Positions 1 to 9,792 of a DNA stretch of 64,000 bases are shown here, one piece after another. The notes beneath the pieces were generated by a model. That model searched no databases, had not been told where the DNA came from, and saw nothing but the letters and a program-made list of their open reading frames with translations. Made by a program: the position numbers and the translations under genes. This stretch comes from an uncultured Pelagibacteraceae bacterium. GTDB lineage: Bacteria; Pseudomonadota; Alphaproteobacteria; Pelagibacterales; Pelagibacteraceae. The DNA lies in NCBI GenBank assembly GCA_902568465.1, contig CACFQR010000006.1:1-64000 (forward strand), in the 5' to 3' direction. The first letter of the stretch is position 1, and each line of letters begins with the position of its first letter.

Positions 1-153
1 TCTATAGAAGATAATCTCGTTAAAATCTTTTATACAAAGTTTGGCCTTATCGAAATTAAAAATTCTGCCTTAGATCATTCCCTTGAAATTGTAAGAAGGC
101 GTATTGACGAAGTTGGTACTAAGGAGCCAACTATAATTAAAAGGGGGAAGTAA
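1..153 (+). CDS. secD: SecD, proximal fragment (upstream of an apparent frameshift; 5' end outside window)
   Basis: Reading frame 1 is open from the window edge to a TAA-TAG pair at 151-156. It encodes a segment of the SecD periplasmic domain, recognisable from the stretch SLEIVRRRIDEVGTKEPTI, which matches the family consensus around SIEIVRRRIDELGTREP. The frame breaks just after a run of five G at 143-147. Removing one G joins this fragment to the next reading frame and restores the family motif RGSNRILIELPGL. SecD is a subunit of the SecDF complex that uses the proton gradient to help the Sec translocon release exported proteins. The fragment is therefore part of one gene with the following entry, not a separate gene. 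Confidence 0.85.
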   Translation, partial: SIEDNLVKIFYTKFGLIEIKNSALDHSLEIVRRRIDEVGTKEPTIIKRGK

Positions 154-160
154 TAGAATT

Positions 161-1162
161 TTGATCGAATTGCCAGGTTTAGATGATCCAGATAGAATTA
201 AAAATCTTTTGGGTAAAACAGCGAATTTAACTTTTAGATTTGTATCAAGTGAAGAAAGTGATTTTGGATCTGAAATTCTTTCTTTTGAAGATGGAAATGG
301 ACAACTTGAAGTTAATAAAAGAGTTATTATTAGCGGAGACAACTTAGTTAATGCCAGACCCAGTTTTAATAATCAAAACAATGAAACAGTAGTAAGTTTT
401 TCTTTAGATAGAGTAGGTTCTAAAAAATTTGGAAGAGCTACTTCAAAAAATGTTGGTCGAAAGTTAGCTATTATTTTAGACAACAAAATTATAAGTGCCC
501 CAGAAATAAGAGAACCTATTTTAGGAGGTAATGGTCAAATTTCAGGCAATTTTACATTACAGACAGCTACAGATCTAGCTTTGCTTTTAAGATCAGGAGC
601 TTTACCAGCCCCACTAAATATTGTTGAAGAAAGAACTGTGGGTCCCGACCTTGGAGAAGACTCTATTAAAGCTGGAGCGATTTCTCTTATGATAGGGTTT
701 TTTATGGTCATTGCTTATATGCTTTTCAAATACAAGTTTTTAGGAGTTATTGCTAACACCTCATTAATTGTAAATTTAATTTTACTTGTTGGAATTTTAA
801 CTATTTTAGAAGCTACATTAACGCTTCCAGGAATAGCTGGAATAATTTTAACAGTAGGCATGGCTGTCGATGCCAATGTATTAATTTTTGAAAGAATTAA
901 AGAAGAGATGAAAACCGAAAAATCTAATATACATGCTTTTGATATAGGTTATAAAAGGGCTCAAACTGCTGTTTTAGATGCGAATATTACGACATTAATT
1001 TCTGCAATAATATTATTTTTTTTAGGTTCAGGTCCAGTAAAAGGTTTTGCAGTAACTTTAGGAATAGGAATTTTAACAACATTATTTACAGCTTATTTCT
1101 TTGCACGTCATTTATCATCTTTTTATGTTATGAAAAATAAAGACAAGGAAATTAAAATATAG
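161..1162 (+). CDS. secD: SecD, distal part (protein translocase subunit), downstream of frameshift
   Basis: This frame carries the end of the SecD periplasmic domain and the C-terminal membrane domain. Its nominal TTG start at 161 lies inside the conserved sequence ILIELPGL, so it is almost surely not a real start. The P1/head region runs to about residue 160 and includes the DNKIISAPEIREPI segment. Five membrane segments follow, and the RND-type signature GMAVDANVLIFERIKEE sits near residues 233-249. The C-terminus is short and basic. secF follows after 6 bases, the usual secD-secF operon. Family and role are clear. What is uncertain is whether the frame break is real or an error in the G run at 143-147. 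Confidence 0.93.
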   Translation: MIELPGLDDPDRIKNLLGKTANLTFRFVSSEESDFGSEILSFEDGNGQLEVNKRVIISGDNLVNARPSFNNQNNETVVSFSLDRVGSKKFGRATSKNVGRKLAIILDNKIISAPEIREPILGGNGQISGNFTLQTATDLALLLRSGALPAPLNIVEERTVGPDLGEDSIKAGAISLMIGFFMVIAYMLFKYKFLGVIANTSLIVNLILLVGILTILEATLTLPGIAGIILTVGMAVDANVLIFERIKEEMKTEKSNIHAFDIGYKRAQTAVLDANITTLISAIILFFLGSGPVKGFAVTLGIGILTTLFTAYFFARHLSSFYVMKNKDKEIKI

Positions 1163-1168
1163 ATCAAA

Positions 1169-2077
1169 ATGAATAAAGATATAAAATTTACAAACTACTA
1201 TAAAAAATTTAATTTATTATCACTAATTTTAATTATATTATCTATATTCATATTTTTATTTAAAGGATTAAATTTAGGTGTAGATTTTAAAGGTGGAACC
1301 TTAATTGAAGTACGTACAGAAAATTCCTCTGCATCTATATCTGAAATTAGACAGTCTTTTCTTCAAATGAACCTAGGTGATGTTACTGTAAAGAACTTTG
1401 GAAAAAAAAATGACTATTTAGTTAAAATAGAAAAAACAGAAAACGAAGATCCAAATATGATAAAATCTATTAAAAAAGAATTATCTTCCGATCTTGGTTC
1501 AGAAGTAAATTTTAGACGTGTGGAAAATGTAGGTCCAAAGGTTAGCGCAGAATTGATAAGGGCAGGCTTGCTGGCTATTTCATTGTCGCTTGCAGCAATG
1601 TTGTTATACATATGGATTAGATTTGAATGGCAATTTAGTGTAGCTGCTATAGCAGCAATTGTTCATGATGTAATTATTACCATCGGGATTTTCTCTCTTT
1701 TATCCTACGAAGTTAATTTGTCAATTGTTGCTGCTGTTTTAACTATAGTTGGTTATTCAATGAATGATACCGTAGTAATATTTGATAGAATCAGAGAAAA
1801 CTTAAAAAAGTATTCAAAAATATTAATTGGAGATATTTCTAATATATCAACAAACGAAACTTTATCTAGAACACTGATAACTTCAGTTACTACTTTGTTA
1901 GCTTTGTTGTCTATATATATTTTTGGTGGTGAAATTTTAAAAGGATTTTCTTTTGCTATGATAATTGGAGTTATTGTTGGAACATACTCATCAATATTTG
2001 TAGCAACTCCTATTCTAAATTATACAAAAGTTAGTCAAAAAACAGTTCTTAAAGACAATATTGAAAATAATAATTAG
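1169..2077 (+). CDS. secF: Protein translocase subunit SecF
   Basis: SecF partners SecD in the inner membrane and drives late steps of Sec-dependent export using the proton motive force. The 302-residue length is normal. A first membrane helix spans about residues 12-32, followed by the GVDFKGGTLIEV motif that opens the periplasmic domain. Five membrane helices come after about residue 130. The RND signature VGYSMNDTVVIFDRIREN lies near residue 195. It starts 6 bases after secD and is co-transcribed with it. Its stop overlaps by 4 bases the stop of the convergent PuuD-like gene, so there is no room for a terminator between them. Confidence 0.97.
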   Translation: MNKDIKFTNYYKKFNLLSLILIILSIFIFLFKGLNLGVDFKGGTLIEVRTENSSASISEIRQSFLQMNLGDVTVKNFGKKNDYLVKIEKTENEDPNMIKSIKKELSSDLGSEVNFRRVENVGPKVSAELIRAGLLAISLSLAAMLLYIWIRFEWQFSVAAIAAIVHDVIITIGIFSLLSYEVNLSIVAAVLTIVGYSMNDTVVIFDRIRENLKKYSKILIGDISNISTNETLSRTLITSVTTLLALLSIYIFGGEILKGFSFAMIIGVIVGTYSSIFVATPILNYTKVSQKTVLKDNIENNN

Positions 2078-2676
2078 TATAAGTTTTGTGCCATTACCAT
2101 TGTTAGTAGCATCGGCAAAGATAAAAGAGTATTTATTCTAGATGTAAGCATGGCAGTCTTAGCAGCTTTTGGTTTTTCGTCAGGCGAGCATTCAACAATT
2201 CCTAGAGCTTTTTTTTGATTTGGCCAAATAATAAACCAAACATTAAAAGCCATTATTAGTCCTAACCACATACCAATTCCAATTGCAGTATTTTTTCCTC
2301 CGCCACTTCCGATACCTAAGGTCATAGCTTCATGAGCATATCCATTTAAATATGCAACAATTAAACCAGTAATTATAGTTGCGAAAGCTGCCCATCTAAA
2401 CCAAAACAGAACTGCTGGTGCAATAACTTTACCGATAGCCGGTTTTTGCTCATCAGGAATTTTTGGCATGCTTGGTATTTGAACAAAATTAAGGTACCAA
2501 AGAAGACCAATCCACATTACACCTGCAAGAACATGAAAATACCTGAATAACCAACTCCAAAATATTTGATCAAAAGCAAATTCACCACCACCAAAAAATA
2601 GACCTAAAAATAATATAATGGCTAAAATTATGGACAAATGTATTGTTTTTGACAAAGATTGTAGAATTGAAACCAT
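2074..2676 (-). CDS. PuuD-like membrane protein (urate hydroxylase membrane-domain family)
   Basis: A 200-residue integral membrane protein with about five hydrophobic helices (near residues 12-32, 42-62, 90-110, 133-155 and 178-196). The segment FHVLAGVMWIGLLWYLNFVQ and the later RWAAFATIITGL resemble the membrane domain of PuuD, the urate oxidase that normally carries a C-terminal cytochrome c domain. Here there is no CXXCH haem motif, so only the membrane half is present. No purine-catabolism gene lies nearby: secF converges on it and uvrA is upstream. The conserved histidine in FHVLAG could bind haem, but this is inference. Urate oxidation should not be assumed from the family name. Confidence 0.7.
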   Translation of the reverse strand: MVSILQSLSKTIHLSIILAIILFLGLFFGGGEFAFDQIFWSWLFRYFHVLAGVMWIGLLWYLNFVQIPSMPKIPDEQKPAIGKVIAPAVLFWFRWAAFATIITGLIVAYLNGYAHEAMTLGIGSGGGKNTAIGIGMWLGLIMAFNVWFIIWPNQKKALGIVECSPDEKPKAAKTAMLTSRINTLLSLPMLLTMVMAQNLY

Positions 2677-2705
2677 GACTTACTATATCACCTTTTCCAA
2701 AAAAA

Positions 2706-5582
2706 CTAAGCGGTTTTTTTATAGCTATTGTTAATAATATTTTTTAAAAAATTACCTGTATAACTCTTATTTACCTCAATAATTTTTTCTGGAGTTCCTT
2801 CCCCAATGATTTGACCTCCATTTATACCGCCATCTGGTCCCATATCTACTATCCAGTCAGCTGTTTTAATTACATCTAGGTTGTGTTCTATTACTACAAC
2901 TGTATTTCCTTGTGCTACAAAAGTTTGAAGTATTTCTAACAATTTTTTAATATCGTGTGTATGTAATCCTGTAGTTGGTTCATCTAATATATACATTGTT
3001 CTTCCAGTAGATCTCTTTGATAATTCTTTTGCCAACTTAATTCTTTGAGCCTCTCCTCCAGATAATGTAGTAGCCTGTTGACCAATTTTGATATATCCAA
3101 GTCCTACTTTTTTTAATGTTAGTAATTTGGATCTTACTGAAGGTATATTTATAAAAAAATCACAACCTTCATCTACAGTCATATTTAAAACATCAGCTAT
3201 ATTTTTTTCTTTATACTTTATCTCAAGAGTTTCACGATTATATCTACTTCCTTTACAAACATCACAGGCAATATAAACATCGGGAAGAAAATGCATTTCA
3301 TATGTTATAACACCATCTCCTTCACAAGATTCACATCTTCCACCCTTCACGTTAAAAGAAAATCTTCCAACTTTATAACCTCTAGCTTTAGATTCAGGTA
3401 AACCTGTAAACCAATCTCTTATAGGTCCAAATGCGCCAGTGTAAGTTGCTGGGTTAGATCTCGGTGTTCTTCCTATTGGAGACTGATCAATATCTATAAT
3501 TTTATCTATGCTTTCTATACCTTTATAATTTTTAAAAGGCTGTGGTATTTTTCTTGATTTATTATTATTTAACATCAAATTTAAAGCGTTGTATAAAGTA
3601 TTAACTATAAGAGTAGATTTTCCACTGCCAGATACTCCTGTTACACAAGTAAATGTACCTAATGGTATTTTAAGATTTACATTTTTGAGATTATTTCCAG
3701 TGGCCCCTAATATTTCTAAAAATCTACCATTTTTTGCAGAACGTCTTTTATTAGGAATTAGTATATTTTTTTTCTTAGATAAATAATTCCCTGTTATGCT
3801 GTCTTTGCAATTTATTATTGTATTAATCTCTCCTTGAGCAACTATATTACCTCCTTTAATTCCAGCTTCAGGACCTAAATCAATAATGTGATCTGCATTC
3901 TCCATTGTTTCAGTGTCATGTTCTACTACAATTACAGTATTACCTAAGTCTCTAAGTCTCTTTAAAGCGTTAATTAATTTAACATTATCTTTTTGATGTA
4001 ATCCAATAGAAGGTTCATCTAAAACATAAATCACCCCAGTTAAACCCGAACCAATTTGAGAAGCCAATCTTATTCTTTGTGATTCTCCCCCTGATAATGT
4101 GCCAGACTCTCTTGATAAAGTAAGATAATCTAATCCTACATTTAATAGAAAGTCTAATCTTTCATTTATTTCTTTTAATATATGTTGGGCAATCTTTTTT
4201 TCTTTTTCATTAAGTTTTTTACTTAAGCCTGAGAACCAGTTTTTTGCTTCTAGAATTGATTTTTTCGTAACTTCACTAATGTTTGAATTGTCTATTTTAA
4301 CACATAAAGCCTCGTCTTTTAGTCTCATACCTTTACATTTTTCACAGTTTGACTCACTTTGATATTGTGAAATCTCTTCTCTTTTCCACTCGCTTTCAGT
4401 CTCAAGATATCTTCTCTCTAAATTGTTTATAACACCTTCAAAAGTTTTTTTAGTAGAATATTTTTCATACCCGTCGTCGTAAGAAAATTTTATCTCATCT
4501 TGATCAGATCCATACAAAATAATATCTTTTATTTCTTTTGTAAGTTTTTTCCATGCCGTATCTAATGAAAAATTATAATGCTTAGCTAAAGAACTTAATG
4601 TTTGAGCATAGTACAAAGTTGTTGATTTAGACCATGGTTCAATAGCACCATCAGCTAAAGTTTTTTTGTTGTTTGGAATCACTAAATTTGGATCTACATT
4701 TAAATTTACACCTATACCCTCACATTCTTCGCAAGCTCCGTATGGACTATTAAATGAAAATAACCTTGGTTCAATCTCTTCAATTGTAAAACCACTTTCA
4801 GGGCATGCAAACTTTGATGAAAAAACCATCTTTTCGATTTTTCTGTATTTTTTTGGTAGAGTCTCATTTTCATACTCTACAAATAATATACCATCAGCTA
4901 GGTTTAAAGCAGACTCAACCCCTTCGGCTAATCTGTTACCTAAATCATTATTAATTATTATTCTGTCAACCACTATTGAAATATCATGCTTAATTTTTTT
5001 ATTTAAAACAGGAAAGTCATCTATATTATAATATTCACCATCTACTTTTATTCTTTGAAAACCTCTTCTTTTATAACTAGCTATTTCTTTTTTATATTCG
5101 CCTTTTCTTCCCCTAACAATTGGAGCAAGTAAATAAATTGTATTTTTTTGTGGTAAATTTTTTATCTTGTCAACGATTTCAGCTACACTCTGTGATTTTA
5201 TTGGTTTGCCTGTAAAGGGTGAGAACGGCGTTCCTGCTCTAGCAAACAAAACTCTCATATAATCATAAATTTCAGTAACCGTGGCAACTGTAGATCTTGG
5301 ATTTTTCGATGTGTTTTTTTGTTCAATAGATATGGCTGGACTCAATCCTTCAATTAGATCAACTTTAGGTTTTTTCATTTTATCCAAAAATTGTCTTGCA
5401 TAGGCAGATAAACTTTCTACATATCTTCTTTGACCTTCTGCATATATGGTATCGAATGCTAATGATGATTTTCCCGATCCTGATAGTCCAGTTATTACAA
5501 TAAATTTATCTTTTGGGACTTCCAATGAAATATTTTTTAAGTTGTGTTCTTTTGCGCCTTTTATAACGATTTTTTTACCCAT
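2706..5582 (-). CDS. uvrA: UvrABC excinuclease subunit UvrA
   Basis: UvrA is the damage-sensing ATPase dimer of nucleotide excision repair, which loads UvrB at bulky lesions. The 958 residues contain two ABC modules. The first has Walker [15 protein letters not shown] near residue 32, signature [12 protein letters not shown] near 495 and [11 protein letters not shown]. The second has Walker [11 protein letters not shown] near 650, signature [12 protein letters not shown] near 840 and [11 protein letters not shown]. The C-terminal zinc module (CESC and CDVC) is complete. The first zinc module reads CPES then CEEC, so one of its four cysteines is replaced. This is also seen in other alphaproteobacterial UvrA proteins. 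It is transcribed divergently from ssb across 98 bases, where I see no LexA-type box. Confidence 0.98.
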   Translation of the reverse strand: MGKKIVIKGAKEHNLKNISLEVPKDKFIVITGLSGSGKSSLAFDTIYAEGQRRYVESLSAYARQFLDKMKKPKVDLIEGLSPAISIEQKNTSKNPRSTVATVTEIYDYMRVLFARAGTPFSPFTGKPIKSQSVAEIVDKIKNLPQKNTIYLLAPIVRGRKGEYKKEIASYKRRGFQRIKVDGEYYNIDDFPVLNKKIKHDISIVVDRIIINNDLGNRLAEGVESALNLADGILFVEYENETLPKKYRKIEKMVFSSKFACPESGFTIEEIEPRLFSFNSPYGACEECEGIGVNLNVDPNLVIPNNKKTLADGAIEPWSKSTTLYYAQTLSSLAKHYNFSLDTAWKKLTKEIKDIILYGSDQDEIKFSYDDGYEKYSTKKTFEGVINNLERRYLETESEWKREEISQYQSESNCEKCKGMRLKDEALCVKIDNSNISEVTKKSILEAKNWFSGLSKKLNEKEKKIAQHILKEINERLDFLLNVGLDYLTLSRESGTLSGGESQRIRLASQIGSGLTGVIYVLDEPSIGLHQKDNVKLINALKRLRDLGNTVIVVEHDTETMENADHIIDLGPEAGIKGGNIVAQGEINTIINCKDSITGNYLSKKKNILIPNKRRSAKNGRFLEILGATGNNLKNVNLKIPLGTFTCVTGVSGSGKSTLIVNTLYNALNLMLNNNKSRKIPQPFKNYKGIESIDKIIDIDQSPIGRTPRSNPATYTGAFGPIRDWFTGLPESKARGYKVGRFSFNVKGGRCESCEGDGVITYEMHFLPDVYIACDVCKGSRYNRETLEIKYKEKNIADVLNMTVDEGCDFFINIPSVRSKLLTLKKVGLGYIKIGQQATTLSGGEAQRIKLAKELSKRSTGRTMYILDEPTTGLHTHDIKKLLEILQTFVAQGNTVVVIEHNLDVIKTADWIVDMGPDGGINGGQIIGEGTPEKIIEVNKSYTGNFLKNIINNSYKKTA

Positions 5583-5680
5583 TTTTTTAAAAGTCTATAT
5601 CTAACCTATTAATAAAAGGATGGAAATATGGTATATTTGTCTATATTAACATTTAATCTTTTACTAAATCTATAAATAAT

Positions 5681-6139
5681 ATGGCTGGAAGTCTAAATAA
5701 AGTTCTTTTAATTGGTCGATTAGGTAACGACCCCGAAATCAAACAAATGGTGAATGGTAAAAATGTAGCAAGGCTAAGCATTGCAACCAGCAATACGTGG
5801 AAAGATAAAAATACTGGTGAAAAAAAAGAAAAGACCGAATGGCACAGAGTTGTTATTTTTAATGAAGGGTTAGTTAATGTAGTCCAGCAGTATGTAAAAA
5901 AAGGTACCCAAGTTTATATAGAGGGTCAATTAACCACAAGAAAGTGGAAAGACGAAAAATCTGGAATGGATAGATATTCTACTGAAATTGTTCTTCAAGG
6001 ATTTAATTCAGCTTTTAAAATTTTAAGTAGCAAAAATAATCAAATAGAAAATTTCAAAGACTCTAATATAGAAAAGAGTGCTCTTCCTAGTGATGAAGCA
6101 GCCGCATCTACCGATTTGGATGATGAAATTCCTTTTTAA
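5681..6139 (+). CDS. ssb: Single-stranded DNA-binding protein
   Basis: SSB coats single-stranded DNA during replication, repair and recombination, and recruits partners through its acidic tail. The 152-residue protein has an N-terminal OB fold (about residues 4-110) opening with [16 protein letters not shown]. The motifs TEWHRVVIF and [13 protein letters not shown] are conserved, a variable linker follows, and the classic DDEIPF tip ends the chain. The gene is divergent from uvrA, a common arrangement in proteobacteria. gyrA follows after 5 bases, suggesting co-transcription. Confidence 0.98.
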   Translation: MAGSLNKVLLIGRLGNDPEIKQMVNGKNVARLSIATSNTWKDKNTGEKKEKTEWHRVVIFNEGLVNVVQQYVKKGTQVYIEGQLTTRKWKDEKSGMDRYSTEIVLQGFNSAFKILSSKNNQIENFKDSNIEKSALPSDEAAASTDLDDEIPF

Positions 6140-6144
6140 ATTAT

Positions 6145-8742
6145 ATGGAGCGATCAGAAATTAATTTAGAGAAAAAAAATCATAAGCCAATATTTGTTTA
6201 TGATGAAATGAGCTCATCTTATTTATCTTATGCGATGAGCGTGATAATTAGTAGAGCTCTTCCAGATGTTAGAGATGGTTTAAAACCAGTTCATAGAAGA
6301 ATAATTTATGCGATGTATAAAGGTGGTTTTGATTGGAGCAAACAATTTAGAAAATCAGCAAGAATTGTAGGGGACGTAATTGGTAAATACCATCCACATG
6401 GTGACCAAGCAGTTTACGATGCTCTCGTTAGGCTTACGCAAGATTTTTCTATGAGTTTACCTTTAATTGATGGCCAGGGAAATTTTGGTTCTATTGACGG
6501 AGATCCACCTGCTGCGATGAGATATACCGAAACTAAACTTGGTAAAATTTCACAATATTTATTAAATGACATTGAGAAAGATACAATTGATTTTACTAGT
6601 AATTATGATGAAACAGAGAAGGAACCAACGGTCCTACCATCACAGTATCCAAATTTATTAGTTAATGGAGCAGGAGGTATTGCAGTTGGAATGGCAACAA
6701 ATATACCCCCACATAATTTAAGCGAAGTTATAGATGCTACAACAGCATTTATCAAAAATAGAGATATAACAATTTCTCAATTAATGAAAAAAATTCCTGG
6801 ACCTGATTTTCCTACAGGAGGAGTAATAATTGGTAAAGAAGCTTTAAAAACTGGATATAATGGAAAAAAAGGTTCGATTAAAATTAGAGGTGAAATTGAA
6901 GAGGAGAGTTTAAAAAACGGAAAGGAAAGACTTGTAATAAAATCTATACCTTACCAAGTTAATAAATCTGTTTTAAACGAAAGAATTGCAGAACTAGCAA
7001 GAGAAAAAAAAATCGAGGGTATTAGTGATATAAGAGATGAATCAAATAGTAAGGGTATAAGAGTAGCAATAGATTTAAGAAGAAATGTTGAGCCTGAAAC
7101 TATTAAAAGGCAACTATACAAGCTTACTTCGCTGGAAAGTTCTTTTGGTTTTAATACTCTTGCAATAGTTGATGGAAAACCTAAATCTCTCAATCTAAAA
7201 GAATTTATATCTTACTTTGTAAGTTTTAGAGAAAAGACACTAACCAAAAGTATTAATTTTGATTTAAAAAAAGCTAAAAATAAAGCTCATGTGTTAATAG
7301 GTATATCTGTTGCTGTAGAAAATATAGATGCTGTTATTAAAATAATTAAAAACTCGACAAATGTAGATCTAGCTAAAAAAGCGTTGATGAGTAAAAAATG
7401 GAAAATCAACAAAACTTCAAAATTAATAAAATTAATAAAATCAGAAAAAGGAAAAGGTAATTATTCTTTGTCAATTGATCAAGTTGTTTCCATACTTGAA
7501 CTTAGATTACAAAAATTAACAGCTTTTGGAATTAACGAAATAGAAAATGAAATAAAAAAATTGGCTACACAAATTAATGAATATGAGAAAATTTTAGGAT
7601 CAAAAAAAGAACTTTTTAACGTAATAATTAATGAACTAAATAATATTAAAGATAAATTTGGAGTTAAGAGAAGAAGTAAATTTTCCGATGAAGTCTTAAA
7701 TTATAATATTGAAGAAACCATTCAAAAAGAAGCTGTTGTTATCACTATTACGCACAAAGGATATATAAAAAGAGGTTCTCTTTCGTCTGTAAAAGTTCAA
7801 AAACGAGGAGGAAAAGGTAAAAGTGGTATTAAAACAAGAGATGAAGATTATGTTGTGCAAAATTTAACTGCAAATTCACACACTCCTATCTTATTTTTTT
7901 CAACACAGGGACTAGTTTACAAACTTAAGGCTTGGAAGATACCACAGGGAACTGCAAATTCTAAAGGTAAAACTTTATTTAACTTATTACCTCTTAAGAG
8001 CCATCAGTCAATAAGTTCAATAATGCCTTTACCTGAAAATGAAAACGAGTGGAAAAATCTCCATGTCATTTTTGCTACGTCTAATGGAAAAGTAAGAAAA
8101 AACAGTCTTGAGGATTTTGTAAATATTCAATCCACTGGAAAAATAGCAATGAAGCTTGATAGTGATGACAAAATTGTTGGCGTAAAAATCTGTAGAGAAG
8201 ATCAAGATGTTATTCTAAGCACCAAGTTAGGTCAGTGTATAAGATTTAAATCCAAAAAGTTAAGGATATTTAAGGGAAGATCGTCAAAAGGTATTAAAGG
8301 TATAGAACTTAAATCAGGAGATAAAGTCATATCTTTATCAGTACTAGATGCGGTAGATATTAGCCCAAAAGATGCAAAAAATTTACTTAAGAATGGTTCT
8401 GCTGATAAAGGAAAGAAGTCAGAGATTATAGCAAAACAAAAATTTATTTTATCAGTGACAGAAAATGGATTCGGAAAAAGAACTTCTTTTTACGAGTATA
8501 GAGTTACAAATAGGGGAGGTAAAGGAATCATCGGAATTGACACATCATCCAGAAATGGAAATGTTGTTGCTTCTTTCCCAGTAAATGAAGGAGATGAGGT
8601 AATTTTATCAAGTGATAAGGGAAGAATGATTAGGTGTGCAGTTCAAGAAATACGCAGCGCAGGAAGGAACACGCAAGGAGTTAGGATTTTTAAATTATCA
8701 GGAGAAGAAAAAGTTGTTTCAGCAATAAAAATATATGAATAA
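6145..8742 (+). CDS. gyrA: DNA gyrase subunit A
   Basis: GyrA cuts and rejoins DNA in the heterotetramer that introduces negative supercoils. The 865 residues include the catalytic tyrosine in RYTETKLG (near residue 130), and the winged-helix segment [21 protein letters not shown]-terminal beta-pinwheel carries the GyrA-box-like [10 protein letters not shown] motif near residue 551, which favours GyrA over ParC. In the quinolone-resistance region, the position equivalent to Ser83 of Escherichia coli is Gln (GDQAVYD), while the Asp87 equivalent is kept. It is preceded by ssb, and coaD starts inside its last codons (8 bases of overlap), so the genes form a tight operon. Confidence 0.96.
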   Translation: MERSEINLEKKNHKPIFVYDEMSSSYLSYAMSVIISRALPDVRDGLKPVHRRIIYAMYKGGFDWSKQFRKSARIVGDVIGKYHPHGDQAVYDALVRLTQDFSMSLPLIDGQGNFGSIDGDPPAAMRYTETKLGKISQYLLNDIEKDTIDFTSNYDETEKEPTVLPSQYPNLLVNGAGGIAVGMATNIPPHNLSEVIDATTAFIKNRDITISQLMKKIPGPDFPTGGVIIGKEALKTGYNGKKGSIKIRGEIEEESLKNGKERLVIKSIPYQVNKSVLNERIAELAREKKIEGISDIRDESNSKGIRVAIDLRRNVEPETIKRQLYKLTSLESSFGFNTLAIVDGKPKSLNLKEFISYFVSFREKTLTKSINFDLKKAKNKAHVLIGISVAVENIDAVIKIIKNSTNVDLAKKALMSKKWKINKTSKLIKLIKSEKGKGNYSLSIDQVVSILELRLQKLTAFGINEIENEIKKLATQINEYEKILGSKKELFNVIINELNNIKDKFGVKRRSKFSDEVLNYNIEETIQKEAVVITITHKGYIKRGSLSSVKVQKRGGKGKSGIKTRDEDYVVQNLTANSHTPILFFSTQGLVYKLKAWKIPQGTANSKGKTLFNLLPLKSHQSISSIMPLPENENEWKNLHVIFATSNGKVRKNSLEDFVNIQSTGKIAMKLDSDDKIVGVKICREDQDVILSTKLGQCIRFKSKKLRIFKGRSSKGIKGIELKSGDKVISLSVLDAVDISPKDAKNLLKNGSADKGKKSEIIAKQKFILSVTENGFGKRTSFYEYRVTNRGGKGIIGIDTSSRNGNVVASFPVNEGDEVILSSDKGRMIRCAVQEIRSAGRNTQGVRIFKLSGEEKVVSAIKIYE

Positions 8743-9229
8743 AAAAATTGGAATTTATCCTGGAACATTTGATCCTATTACTTATGGGCATATTGATGTA
8801 ATTAAAAGGGCACTTAAAATCGTATCAAAACTAATTATTGCCGTATCAAATGATTATTCAAAAGAGTATTTATTTAATTCTGAAGAAAGAGTTTCAATAA
8901 TTAAAAATTCTTTATTTAAAGATTTAAGAATAAATAGTCGTAATATTAAAGTTTTGTATTTTAACACTTTAACCACTTCATTTTGTAAAAAAAACAATGC
9001 TACAATAATTTTTAGAGGATTAAGAGCTGTTTCTGACTTTGAATACGAATTTCAATTAGCTGGGATGAATAGAAAGTTAGACAAAAACATTGAAACTGTT
9101 TTTTTGATGTCAGACGTTGAAAAGCAAGTTATATCATCAAAATTTGTTAAAGAAATAGCTAAACTAAATGGTAAAATTGATAATTTTGTTACAAAGAGTA
9201 CAATTAAGTCGATCAAAGAAAAAATATGA
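8735..9229 (+). CDS. coaD: Phosphopantetheine adenylyltransferase
   Basis: CoaD transfers AMP from ATP to 4'-phosphopantetheine, the penultimate step of coenzyme A synthesis. The 164 residues match the normal length. The nucleotidyltransferase signature [10 protein letters not shown] is at residues 10-19, and the [20 protein letters not shown] block (near 90-109) is diagnostic for the family. The second ATP-contacting motif reads [12 protein letters not shown] near residue 130. It overlaps gyrA by 8 bases and the next gene by 4 bases (ATGA), indicating translational coupling. Confidence 0.97.
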   Translation: MNKKIGIYPGTFDPITYGHIDVIKRALKIVSKLIIAVSNDYSKEYLFNSEERVSIIKNSLFKDLRINSRNIKVLYFNTLTTSFCKKNNATIIFRGLRAVSDFEYEFQLAGMNRKLDKNIETVFLMSDVEKQVISSKFVKEIAKLNGKIDNFVTKSTIKSIKEKI

Positions 9230-9780
9230 TTAAAAAATTTTTTATATTATTTTTTTTAATTATTTTAAATAACAAATCTTATGCAAAGGAGGATTTAATG
9301 ATCTTAAAATTAGAATATGGTGATGTTGTCATAGAACTTTTTAATGAAATTGCACCAAAAACTGTAGAAAGAATAAAAAAACTAGCTTCTGAAAAAAAAT
9401 ATGATGGAGTGGTATTTCATAGAGTTATTGATAAGTTTATGGCCCAAACTGGAGATGTTCAGTTTGGAAACTCAAATTCTGATAGTTATAACATTAGGAG
9501 AGCTGGAACAGGAGGCTCTGAATATCCAGATTTAAAATCTGAGTTTAGTGATATTCCTCATGAGAGGGGAACACTTTCAATGGCTCGATCAAGTGATCCT
9601 AATAGTGCTAATAGTCAATTTTTTATTTGTTTGGAGTCAGCACCACATTTAGATAGGCAGTATACTGTATTTGGAAAAGTTGTTTCTGGTATGGAATTTG
9701 TAGATCTAATTAAAAAGGGTGAGGGTTCTAACGGCGAGGTAGTTAATCCAGATAAAATTATTAGTTTTTCAATTAAGTAA
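9226..9780 (+). CDS. Periplasmic cyclophilin-type peptidyl-prolyl isomerase
   Basis: This enzyme catalyses cis-trans isomerisation of Xaa-Pro bonds and assists protein folding. The 184 residues start with a hydrophobic segment (about 4-20) ending in a likely signal-peptidase site after SYA, so the protein is probably periplasmic like PpiA. The cyclophilin core is complete: FHRVIDKFMAQTGD carries the catalytic Arg and Phe, and MARSSDPNSANSQFFI and LDRQYTVFGKV follow. The start overlaps the coaD stop by 4 bases. A cyclophilin between coaD and tgt is a common alphaproteobacterial arrangement. Whether it should be called ppiA or ppiB cannot be settled from sequence alone. Confidence 0.93.
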   Translation: MIKKFFILFFLIILNNKSYAKEDLMILKLEYGDVVIELFNEIAPKTVERIKKLASEKKYDGVVFHRVIDKFMAQTGDVQFGNSNSDSYNIRRAGTGGSEYPDLKSEFSDIPHERGTLSMARSSDPNSANSQFFICLESAPHLDRQYTVFGKVVSGMEFVDLIKKGEGSNGEVVNPDKIISFSIK

Positions 9781-9792
9781 TTATTATTTTTA

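Noticed and set aside
5583-5680. LexA or SOS box between uvrA and ssb.
   Set aside because: No GTTC-N7-GTTC or GAAC-N7-GAAC (alphaproteobacterial type) or CTG-N10-CAG pattern was found in the 98 bases.
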